Assembly (NCBI GenBank): GCA_026119935.1 | Contig: JALRMH010000007.1 | Span: 673,097-737,096, forward strand | Direction of reading: 5' to 3' | DNA: 64,000 nt | Origin: Endothia cerciana | Taxonomy: Eukaryota; Ascomycota; Sordariomycetes; Diaporthales; Cryphonectriaceae | Shown here: positions 35,634 through 45,523 of the stretch, in pieces | Numbering within the stretch: the first letter of the stretch is position 1 | Layout of the letters: each line of letters begins with the position of its first letter | Notes under the pieces: model-generated | The model's input: only the letters and a program-made list of their open reading frames with translations | Databases searched by the model: none | Told to the model about the DNA's origin: nothing | Program-made: the position numbers and the translations under genes

Positions 35634-37634
35634 ATGAGCAGTCATCATTTAGACTGGCGTGACCAGACGCCAAGCCACCTCAATTCTTTTGCTGGACTTG
35701 TTGGCATTGCATTCGGTCTGCTTGCCCACCATGGTCTATTCATCCGGGGAGAATGGCACGTCCGAACTCCTGAGCTTTTCCTCTTTCATGCCTCGCTCCT
35801 CGGTGTCCTCCTCTCGGGGTCCATCTGGTATAAAGGTACGGACGCGGGCAAGTTATGGACCGCTGGATCGATATCCGGCTTATCCTACACCGCTGCGCTG
35901 TTGACTAGCATAGTCATCTACCGCGTTTGTTTCCACACTCTGTCAAAAGCTGGGTTCAGTGGACCTTGGTATTTGCGAACCTCAAAGATCTGGCATGTCT
36001 GGGAATGCAGAGACCATACAAATCACTTATTCCTGGATCGATTGAACAAGCAATATGGTGACTTCATACGTACTGGTGAGTAATATTCATTGTGGTGCTG
36101 CCGACATCTCTTGTTAAGAACTTGAACAAAAGGTCCTTCTGAAATCACCATATATCATCCGGACGTCTTCGCTGCCACAGACGGCCCGAGAACAACTTGT
36201 ACGAAGTCGGATTGGTATGATCTCTTGTGGCCTGAAAGTTCTCTCCTCACCACGCGCGATCGTGCCGTGCATGATGTTCGTCGTCGAGACTGGAAAGCGG
36301 GATTCAGCCCCCAAGGTCTGTCCTGACCTCATTCCTCTAGCCTTAAGTAACACCAGTCCTGATTTAATACCTCATTTCGTAGCTCTGGCCCATCACTCTC
36401 AGAAGGTGTTGAAGCATGTGGACCTCCTCCATAAAGTTATCGAGGCAGATATTAGAGCCGGTCGACCCTCGAACATGCGGAACTATTTCTACTGGCTCGG
36501 ATTCGACTTTATGGGAGATTTTGTCATGAGCAAGTCATTTGATATGCTTAACAATCAGGAGTGGCACCACATGGTGGTCCGCTTGCAAAGAGCCCTGTCT
36601 CTTCTCGGCCTCGTGAATCCTGCGCCATGGTTGATACAGATTGCATTCCATGTGGCTCCACGGATTTATGAGATCGGCGATTGGTTCAAGATGACTGCTT
36701 GGACTCATGAGCAGATTGGCCATCGGCTGAAAGATAGCCTCGCGAAGGACCAGGCTCCAGACTTGGTACACTACCTACTTGAGGAGAAAGGCGGACCTCA
36801 GACCGCCGAGAGCCTCCTCCGGATGCGAGGAGACAGTCTCAATGCTATTGTAGCAGGAAGGTCTGTCATGACGCGATACAGAGTCCTTTTCGTAAACGTA
36901 TTCCTGACTTGTTGCGCACAGCGAGCCAATCCCTGCCGTTCTTGTGGGACTTTTCTCAGAGCTAGCACAACAGCCTCATTACATCGAGTTGCTTCATGCA
37001 GAAGTGGCTGGGGTCGACGCAGGCGACACGAAGACTCTCAGCCGTCTGCCAGTCCTGAATGGTGTTGTCAATGAAGGTCTGCGACTGTACCCAGTTTTGC
37101 CGACCGGAGGCTCCCGACAGACCATGGAGGAAGGGGTGACCATCGGCGGAGTCTATATTCCTCCCTATACGAAGATCGTCAGCCCGCGCTTTTCCATTCA
37201 AAGAAGTATATATCCTCCCTCCCATGCTGCTCTCTACATGGATAAATATATCTCTGACATCATATGAAAGGAGAGGATTGCTTTGAGAGAGGCAATGATT
37301 TCCTACCTGAACGCTGGTCCACGCACCGAGATATGATTCGTAACGTTGCGGCGTTCAACCCCTGGGGCGAAGGTAAGGATTACCGTACCTCATGTCGAGC
37401 TATCATCATCTTGTCCATAGGCAGTCAGGTACTTACAATCGTGTCATAGGTCATCATAGCTGCATTGCTCGGGTTATGGCTCACGACATGCTCAAGATCG
37501 TGACGGCTCAGCTCGTCAAGAAATATCGGTTTCGCCTTGCTCCGGACGAGATACCTGGCGATGCTCTGAAGAATATGAAAGATCAGCTAGCGCCGCAGCC
37601 CGGAAATCTGTCAATGTGTTTCGAGCTCAGGTGA
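35634..37634 (+). CDS. Cytochrome P450 with multi-TM N-terminus
   Basis: Six exons (35634-36075, 36133-36315, 36383-36860, 36922-37205, 37271-37372, 37450-37634) give 557 aa, phase kept at all five short introns (57-77 nt). Residues about 17-120 hold three hydrophobic helices (LVGIAFGLLAHHGLF, ASLLGVLLSGSIWY, SGLSYTAALLTSIVIY), so it is ER-anchored by more than one segment. The substrate region includes TTRDRAVHDVRRRDWKAGFS (C-helix, W and R). The I-helix has AGSEP (366-370), with E in place of the usual D/E-T pair. The K-helix ExxR is E419-x-x-R422. The PERF-like segment is FLPERW and the heme loop is FNPWGEGHHSCIAR with C501 as thiolate ligand. Ala replaces the usual last Gly of the CxG motif. 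It resembles the fungal tryprostatin 6-hydroxylase-like group; the substrate is unknown. Confidence 0.92.
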
Positions 37635-38359
37635 ACACCTTGGAGCTCATCAGCGGCTTGCTACCGAACGAGGTTGGGGAAGCCAACTTGCAAGGTACAC
37701 GAGTCAACCTCATCAAAGGGAATGGTTTGGCTTGTGTGCGCTAGGCAATGGCCAAAAAGTTGGAGGTCTCGTGCGTTGAGCACGTGGATGGAAGACTGTA
37801 GTGCTATACGTCCGTGCCCTTGTCCGCCAAGGGACATAGAATGCAGAATTCTTGGCCGGTTCGGCTTTGACAAGAGCGTCTCGGTGAGCGCAGTAGCGTC
37901 GTGCCGCACACAAAATCCTTGATTCGGTTAATTATTACTGCTGCGCTCTCGAAGTGGTGAGATATTGCACAGAGACCGTGCTTCCCTGGTGGACCTAGAC
38001 TCCAGTCCTGAACAAGCCTTTGGATATTGACAGTATATATGCAGCTCCGCGCTCTCGTGCACCGCGGCAAGAGCTCATCGCACTGTTGATATTAGCCAGT
38101 GGTTCTGAGGGCCGTATCTGAGATTTCCGGACAAACACATACCTTTTCCCTCTGGCGCTTACATCTCGCACACCCATTTCTCGATTTTGTATGGGCACGA
38201 CGGATTTTTGTACGTGAGTGATAAAGCATTGTCTGGCAATATCCAACTTACATCTAAACCCTCGACTGAAGGGGAACGAGACACAGAGAAAGAGCCATTG
38301 CTGAATATATCTACTCAGAGAAGATTGCACTATCTTCAAGGCCCAGACTGACCAAACGC
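37635..38359. other. Intergenic region
   Basis: Between the P450 stop and the 3' remnant of the alpha/beta hydrolase pseudogene. No gene or repeat recognised. Confidence 0.5.
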
Positions 38360-39310
38360 CTGTGCACCCGAAATGAGCTCACCCCACAGTATTCAGCTCT
38401 TTTATTGACTCCGCATAGCCCAGCAGCTCGGCTTCAAAAGTGCACTTCCTGAGGAATATCTGCTGTATGTTGCTTTCCGTTTTCTATACGATATGACCAG
38501 ACGGACGATCCGAGAAGCGAACGGGTCGCTCTCGGGGGCGAACTTGTATCCGAAGGCCGCAGGTCCCACCTTGTTCAACAGGTGGCTATTGATTAGAAAG
38601 CCGGTCAGGATGGCGTCATGAGTGAGATTTCCGAAGAGGGATAACAGCCAGAAGTCATGAACGAGCCGTACGAATGACCAATATGGACGACCTTGCTAGG
38701 AGTGTAGTCATAAAGTGCTTCGGTCTTATTAGACGATATTTCCACAATCTTAGACGACGATATGAGCGTTCCAGCGCGCACGGGTTCTGTGAGGCCTCGA
38801 ACGATCTCGATTTTCCCCCCCGGCCTGTACCACGTCGTAGGCATCCGCCTTGGAATTGTTCCCAGTGACGAGGCGATCATATGGGAGGATGGAGTAGCCG
38901 TGGCTCAGAGCCGAGGTAACAAAGGAGTACTCATCCAGTTTGACTTGGAAGTCCCAGTACCTACATTGTCACAGAAAGTTAGTTAATGGGAATACTGCCG
39001 TACAAGGCTACGTGCTCTTGACGTTGTAAAGCAACTACTTATTGCGAGGTCGCATTTCCGACTTGTTTTCGTTCCCTCCCACACGTGCGGATGGCAAGTT
39101 TTCTTACCCCTTGTCAAAGCCGATTCCAGGTCCAGTCCACAGCATTGACGTTGCTTTCGACACGGGGCAAGTCATAGTAGTAATTAGTTGCGCTGATCGG
39201 GAGCGGTACCTTGAGTTTAATTTTGAAAAGGACCCCCCCGATGCTGGGGCCGTTGATGCTCGGCCAAGCTGCATCAGGCATATCAATATCGTAGGTCGCA
39301 GGAGGGTCAT
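38360..39310 (-). pseudogene. Decayed secreted alpha/beta hydrolase
   Basis: Reads as a fungal alpha/beta hydrolase only when frames are switched. It starts at an ATG at 39310 with a signal peptide (MTLLRPTILICLMQLGRAS). Next come ISATNYYYDLPRVESNVNAV, a likely intron near 39115-38965, then HGYSILPYDRLVTGNNS, VVHIGHSYGSF with the nucleophile Ser codon at 38671-38673, and LTGFLINSHLLNKVGPAAFG. Breaks: frame changes at 7-base C/G runs at 39233-39239 and 38815-38821, another near 38645-38650, one near 38500-38520, a stop (TGA) at the end of exon 1 in one frame, and a TAG at 38484-38486. The two homopolymer breaks could be sequencing errors; the others argue for a real pseudogene. It lies 0.7 kb from the P450 and could once have belonged to the cluster. 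Confidence 0.75.
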
Positions 39311-41124
39311 TTCGACTTGCTTAATCTGGAGTTGCTAGTGTTCAAAGATATTTTTGAGAAGGATCAATGGCTATCTTGTCATATTGTTTCAGCTGACTTG
39401 TCTCTGAATGAGGACGCCCGAATGAAATGCTGTAGCGACACTCCTTATATACACTCAACGTATCAACATGCTCCTGACAGAGTGCTTCGTCCCCTTGCGG
39501 CAGCGTTGAACAATGCTGAGAGGGTAAGGGTGGGCAGCTGTAATGTCATGCAAAAGCAAACACGCAAATGCCTTGTTTGTAAGTGTCCCAAGCGGTGTAT
39601 AATCGTCTGCAGCTCAAACTATGGTGCACGGAGTCGTATACCCCGGCGTATTGGCGTATCGGCGTATAGACCTACGTAATCTGGATCCAAATGTAAGCGA
39701 TCGCCATTTACGCCTCCTGGAATTCGCGTGACAGTGGCTAGCGTACTACGTCTTGATGTACACACCTGTGTATCGATCCCTGGCGACAATGCTGACAGTA
39801 GCGGCAGAGGCCGAGTCCAGACAAAGGTTATCAGCCTGCATAACCAGCCGCTGTTGAGTCACATACCATATGCCTTATGCCGACGCCTATCTCTGTGCGT
39901 AGAGGCTTCTCGAGATACGGACGAAGAATTGGCTCAATACTCATGTTGTCGTGATTGAAACCACAGTCAGGATCGGTCGAGAGGAAAGGAAGACAAGATG
40001 AGGGAGCGGGCGTACAAATGTCATACGCATTTTCCACTGTGCCTCGTAGACTTCTGGCCGGTAAACCCTGTTAGATTCCTTGGAGACAAGATTGGAACAT
40101 TATTGTAGACATATCAGTCGACTAATCTTCTTGTTTCCTCCCTTCTCTGCCTTTTCCCCCTAGCGCTCTATGAGCTTGAATCAGTCTTGTAATGGAAGCC
40201 CACAAAAGTCTTGACCAAACTTAGTACGCAATCGCCGCCGAGACCGTCGAAGGTGAAGCAGGTAGCCTGGAGTATATGTTCTTGATTTATTTGATGGATT
40301 GTTATGAGCATAGAGTTACGAGGAGTAAGTAAGCCTTCTTGTGGCCCTTTCTCATCTCCCTCACCTTCGTGATTTGGCTGCGTATCTTATGCTTCTCTCT
40401 TGGTCACCTCTTGATGGCAAAACCTAACATTAATTCAGACTCCCTTAATTCTAGCTTTCAGCTTACCCAAGGAGTAGCAAGTTGAGTCGCGGTGACCAAT
40501 GGTCTTAAATCTGCACCTAGGTCACTTGAGCGCGTCAAGCATATCAACTCAACCTTTGCAGTAGCAACAACTGGTTCTTGGTTAGCTGATTGGGCATTAA
40601 GTACACCTAACTCCACCTGGTATAAAAGAACCACTCAGAGACGCTTCGGGCGACATCTCGCTTCGAGCAACAACTCGCTCCGGGCAGCATCTCGCTCCGG
40701 GCAACATCTCGCTCCGGGCAACATCTCGCTTCGCCCCCGCTTTGCGCCGCGGTATTGGAGGTTGTGATCCCCTCACAATACTTTAGTTCCGGTCATCATT
40801 GTCTGGATCGACGAGGCTAACTGCAAACGGTTGGGGAAGTTTTCTCCAGATTCTCTCCCCGCCTCCACATCAGGCTTTGTGGTTGGCGTGGGCCACTGCT
40901 ACATTGTTGACCCGCCGTTTCTCCGCGAATATAGGACCGATTATTCCTAATTTTATTGCTAGGCATAAGGTGTCGGCATATTAGCGGAGAATTTGAAGAC
41001 CCTCACCAAGCGGTCGGTATAAGTAACTCACCATCATGGCTCGGGGCCGAGGCAGAAACGTGATCTGATCCTCTCGCCGAGACCGCTAGATAGGCTTATC
41101 ATCGTGTCCATCGTATGAGCTACA
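39311..41124. other. Intergenic region with LTR-like repeat block
   Basis: No gene. A short GGCGTAT triplication occurs at 39644-39668. From about 40480 the sequence changes character: a TATAAAAG box at 40621, then five tandem 17-bp units. This might be part of a solo LTR or other transposon remnant, but element ends were not identified. Confidence 0.5.
40654..40738. repeat. Five tandem 17-bp units (CATCTCGCTCCGGGCAA)
   Basis: Units at 40654, 40671, 40688, 40705 and 40722; the third and fourth are identical and the others differ at 2-6 positions. The array starts about 30 bases after a TATAAAAG sequence, so it would be at the 5' end of any transcript from it. This resembles the leader of an LTR promoter, which is inference. 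Confidence 0.8.
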
Positions 41125-43079
41125 ATGACCGACCAGTCGTCCCTTGCCCGGTGCCTTTTCAGCCTCGCAGCAGGTCTGCTGCTCCGCACACAACCAAGTG
41201 CGGCACAATCGACTTCGTTGCCAACAGTCCAGGTTCTGAATGGCTCGTATTATGGCGTCTATAATCCTACCTACAAGGAGGACCTCTTCCTAGGCATGCC
41301 ATTTGCGCAGCCACCAGTGGGCGATCTTCGATACAGGAATCCACAGCCCTTGAACACAACCTGGACCGGAAGCAGAAACGCTACCCAGTACTCCCCTGAG
41401 TGCTGGGGCTTCGGAAGTGATGATTGGGTTCTTGGTAACCATGTGTCAGAGGATCGCTTGACCTTGAACGTGATCAGACCGGCCGGAGTGGCAGCCGATG
41501 CGCAATTGCCCGTGGGTGTGTGGGTAAGCATTTCTTTTTTCCCTGTTTCACATTTCTAGTAGCAACGGCAGGATGAGATACTGAGCTAGAATTCGCAGAT
41601 TTACGGTGGAGGAGGCTATGAGGGCGGTAGTCTGGACCCTCGTTATAACCTCTCCTTCATCGTGCAGCAGTCCGTGGAGGCCAACAAGCCCATGATAGGC
41701 GTCAGTCTCAACTACTGCCTGCAGGGCCTCGGCTTTCTCTTCGGTGCGGATATCTTGGACGAAGGCGTGGCAAATCTTGGGCATAAGGATCAGCGAATCG
41801 CTCTGGGCTGGATACAAGAGAACATCGCCGCCTTGGGAGGCGACCCGGCCAAGGTGACGATCTGGGGCGAGTCCGCGGGCGCGAGTTCAGTCGGGATCCA
41901 GTTGGTCGCATATGGCGGTCGAGACGATAAGCTGTTCCGGGGGGCCATCGAAGAGAGCGGTGGTCCAGTCAACACAAAGCCTGTTCTTGAGGCCCAGGAC
42001 TGGCGGCCCTACTATGACAATATCACCAGGGCCGTCAACTGCAGCTCAGCTTCCGATACGCTCGCTTGTCTCCGTACAGTCCCCATCGACTTATTAGCAA
42101 GCGTGCTAAACTCCAGCGTGACTGCGAGCGTGCCAGCTTGGGGAGCATCAGTGGACGGAGACTTTTTGCCGAACACCACCACGTCACTCTTGATTTCAGG
42201 TCACTTCGTTTAGGTTCCTCTCCTCCATGGCCGCAGCCACGACGAGGGCACGATGTTTGCGAAGAAGGGCGTCAACACCACCGCACAATTCCTCGCTGAC
42301 GTCGTCTCATCTGGTTTCAGCAACGAGACGGCCCAGACAATCGCTGTCCTATACCCAGATATCCCCGCCATCTGTATCCCCTCCACACTTCATGGGCGGC
42401 CGACGGGTACTGATGTCTACCTGGGTGCGCAGTGGAAGCGAGCAGCTGCGTATGCCGGCGACCTGGCCCAGCACGCGCCCCGGCGGCTGATCAGCCAGAC
42501 TTACGCGCGGTACAACGTCAGCAGTTGGAGCTACATCTTCAACGTGCTGGTCCACGGCATCTCACCTGCCACGGGCGCCACCCATTTTCAGGAAGTAGCC
42601 TTTGTCTTTGATAATACACAGGGCCTCGGATATGAGAATGTGGTGGCGGAGGATCCCTTTGCGGACGAGCCGAAGACGTTCGACCAGCTAGCGACAATTA
42701 CGAGCAGGTCGTGGGTGAGTTTTATTGTGGACGGTGATCCCAACAACTCTGGTAAGTACCAGCCGGTACATAGGAAATGTTCCTCAGCGCGAGGGTGTAA
42801 AAGACTAACAAAGCCCATATCATAGGGACCGGGCTGCACTGGCCAGTGTATACCCTAGAAGACCCGCAAAATATGTATTTTGACGTCAACATATCTGGTC
42901 TGGCACGTCCTGAGCCAGATTATTACCGAGCTGCGCAGATCCAGTATATGCAGGAACAGATGATCTCTAACATTTGGATAGATCTCGCTGTTTTCCAAGC
43001 GAGATTTGACCTTGTGAGACTGGGACAGAAAGTCTGGATCTCTCAAGTTGTAGAATTTACTATCACCTTAGCCCACTGA
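41125..43079 (+). pseudogene. Type-B carboxylesterase interrupted by one in-frame TAG
   Basis: Exons 41125-41523, 41599-42751 and 42826-43079 give a 601-codon frame before the final stop. Signal peptide (CLFSLAAGLLL), then LFLGMPFAQPPVGDLRYRNP, the oxyanion segment WVIYGGGGYEGGS, and the nucleophile elbow TIWGESAGASSVG with S225. After that SHDEGTMFA and the catalytic His in ATHFQEVAFVFDN. All are intact and in one frame, except that codon 338 (42211-42213) is TAG in HFV-stop-VPLLHG. The family usually has EDCLxLNV; here it reads SEDRLTLNV, so one Cys of a conserved disulfide is lost. CAG to TAG is a CpA-to-TpA change, as produced by RIP or deamination. Truncation before the catalytic acid and His would destroy activity. 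Readthrough or sequence error remain possible. The last about 35 residues look atypical. Confidence 0.85.
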
Positions 43080-43380
43080 ATGAGACCATCGATGATCTAA
43101 TCCCCACCCCCCCCCCCTGTGCTCACTATGATACCCGCCGACTCTCAACTTCCAGGGTTTGCGATGGCCTGACGTCAGCCGCAAAGCCCCCAGAGCCAAG
43201 CCTACGTGTCAACCCAACCTCCCTAATCCCCCCCCCCCCCAAAAAAAACCACCAAAAAGTAATCAACGAGAACCACACACACCACCTATCTGGCTAGACT
43301 CGAAACTTAAGATCAGTCAAAAATCACGACTTCCAACGAGCCCTGCAGAGCACCACTCCGGCAGCAAAAGCCCATCAGAC
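43080..43380. other. Spacer with C-rich and A-rich runs
   Basis: Short region between the carboxylesterase and the GH128-like gene; contains poly-C at 43107-43118 and 43229-43240, the latter followed by poly-A. Likely leader sequence of the glucanase gene. Confidence 0.5.
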
Positions 43381-44130
43381 ATGCCGCCATCGTCAAAGCG
43401 CGGCCTCTGCTGGCCCACCGAGAACCACGGCAAGGACGAGGCGTTCCACTTCACCAAGCCCGGCTCCAAGATCTCGTGGCTCTATAACTGGTCGCCCCAT
43501 CCCACACCAAATGCCAGGTCGGTAGAGTTCGTGCCCATGCAGTGGAACCACGTCAACATCGACTCGTTGCCCGAGCACGTCCGCAGCGCCGGCGCGGCCA
43601 CCGTCCTTGCCTTCAACGAGCCCGAGCTGCCGGACCAGTCCAACATGCTCGCCGAGCTCGCCGCGGACGAGTGGCTGCGGGGCATCGAGCCGCTGCGGAA
43701 GGCCGGCGTGCGGTGCGGGAGCCCGGCTATCTCTTCGGCTCCCCACGCCGTGGGTTGGCTGGCGGACTTCCTCGCGAGGATCCGGGCAGGCGGCTCCGAC
43801 ATCGACTTCTACTGCTTCCACTGGTACGGCACGGGGCTGGGCTCTTTCTACGACTACATCTGGTCCACGTATCACCAGCTCGGCCCCACGAAGCCGGCGT
43901 GGATCACCGAGTTCGCGTGTACGAACTGGAGCAAGGAGGACCCGTTGCCCCGGGAGCATGTCGAGAATTTTGCGCGGGAGAGCGCGAAGTACCTGGACAC
44001 GGTGGACTGGGTCGAGAGGTATGCGTGGTTCGGGCCCATGAGGGATACTGGCACAGTTGGGCGGTGGGCTGCGATGTTGGACGACCAGGGCAAGATCACG
44101 CCGCTGGGTAGGGCATATATGTACGACTGA
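43381..44130 (+). CDS. GH128-like glycosyl hydrolase (Asl1-type beta-1,3-glucanase)
   Basis: Intronless, 249 aa. The start KRGLCWPTENHGKDEAFHF and KISWLYNWSPHP are typical of the family. A TIM-barrel with the acid/base Glu in LAFNEPELPDQSNM (E80) and the nucleophile Glu in AWITEFACTNW (E177) follows. DFYCFHWYG and YAWFGPMRDTG line the active site. Length equals a bare catalytic domain. There is no signal peptide at this start and no in-frame ATG upstream in the C-rich leader, so the product should be cytosolic, unlike wall-associated relatives. Expected activity is on beta-1,3-glucan. Coding GC is higher than that of the neighbouring carboxylesterase. Confidence 0.9.
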   Translation: MPPSSKRGLCWPTENHGKDEAFHFTKPGSKISWLYNWSPHPTPNARSVEFVPMQWNHVNIDSLPEHVRSAGAATVLAFNEPELPDQSNMLAELAADEWLRGIEPLRKAGVRCGSPAISSAPHAVGWLADFLARIRAGGSDIDFYCFHWYGTGLGSFYDYIWSTYHQLGPTKPAWITEFACTNWSKEDPLPREHVENFARESAKYLDTVDWVERYAWFGPMRDTGTVGRWAAMLDDQGKITPLGRAYMYD

Positions 44131-45523
44131 TGCAGAAGATGGTGTTCATGCGAAAGTGTCCTGGATGCTTGTCACTGTAGAAAAGGGACATAGATCCCTG
44201 CCCATCAGTGCCCAGGAGGTGTACTTGAAGGTCTGCTGCGCACCTGCAACATGCCATTATGTGACTCTTAGGTAAGGACAGTAGGCGCTTGAGCGTCTTG
44301 AACCAGCCAGCCAGGTGAATAGAAACGGTGGACAGAGGAGTGTTAAACTCAGCGTGTGGCTGAATCCAGTAGCTTGACGATCACCACGGGTTACTTCACC
44401 AGCTTCGTACCATGGTACAAGCATGTCTGTCACCAGCGCCATAGCGCCTGGAAGATTGACGCCTCAACGGCACGGTCCGGGATCCACCTGCGCCGCGATG
44501 ATACTGCTGGCTCGAGAGTAACCCCCGACCCACCAGGGCAGGCGAAACTACAATTGCTCTTTACGAAGATCTCTAGCGATGGAGTCTATCAGTCAAAGTA
44601 GTGACGAGGGAAGGTCCCAACACCTACATACTTGAACGCCTGTGTCCGCCTATAACAAGCTGCGCCTGTGTACGTGGTAAAGGCTCGAAGTCCCGTCACG
44701 CCCAACGCGAGACCAGTCACGCCGAGTGGCGGTGCGGAATTCACGCGCGTCATGTTTCCTCGCAATACCTGCTGCTGGTGTTCAGATCGTATGGTACAGG
44801 CAGAACAGGTGAGGGTGAATACAGTCTGTGGCTGCGACGATCAACTTCGATGGTTACGAACGCGCTGTTCCTCTTCCAGCAAAGCGTGCGCAGACGAGCC
44901 ATATGCAGACGGGTCGAGAAACCCTGATTTATTATTGCGTGATGGCGAGAGACAGTCTTGATCGCAACACATCACATCACAGTCTGCAGGCAATCAAAAT
45001 CCAAGTCAAGATGACGGGATCACTTCGAAAGAAACAACCATGAACCCATGCTTTCAGCTCTTGGTATTATGTAGATTGCATCGCAGGCAGTGATGTCCCC
45101 TCCGCCCGCAGATCCCGCAAATCGCGATGAACTGACGCGGCTCAGATGGCGGTAACGCAACTCTCAAGATCCCAGAAAGACCCGGTATTAGGAGTGTAGG
45201 TGGCTTGAGGGGGCGTCACGTCTGGTGTGGCGAGTGAGGTCGGGGAGGATTGGCGTTATGCATAAACGTTCTCGCTTATTGGCGAATCAATACCATTGCG
45301 AGGCCACTTTCGACGTCACTGGCGCATGTCAGCGATATCATTTCAGGACCCTCGTTCACATGATGCTACCTACGTCACTGTCGAGAGGCAGCTATAATAC
45401 CCGGTGTCCTCAGCCACAAACGGAATGTCAATATGTCCAAGTGAGACCAGACGCTCTGGATATTTTTATATACCTTTTTTTGTATTTTGAAACAACTTTG
45501 TTGTGACAAAGGTGTGACTGAAA
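44131..45523. other. Intergenic region
   Basis: No gene or repeat recognised. The 3' part carries the promoter of the Gly-repeat protein; a T-rich and AT-rich stretch lies just before its start. Confidence 0.5.

Noticed and set aside
39644..39668. GGCGTAT repeated three times, considered as telomere-like
   Set aside because: Fungal telomeres are usually TTAGGG; three imperfect units inside spacer are a chance short repeat.
42195..42213. Possible mini-intron removing the carboxylesterase TAG
   Set aside because: The only GT...AG pair that would fit is under 20 nt, far too short to be spliced; the stop is in continuous, conserved coding sequence.
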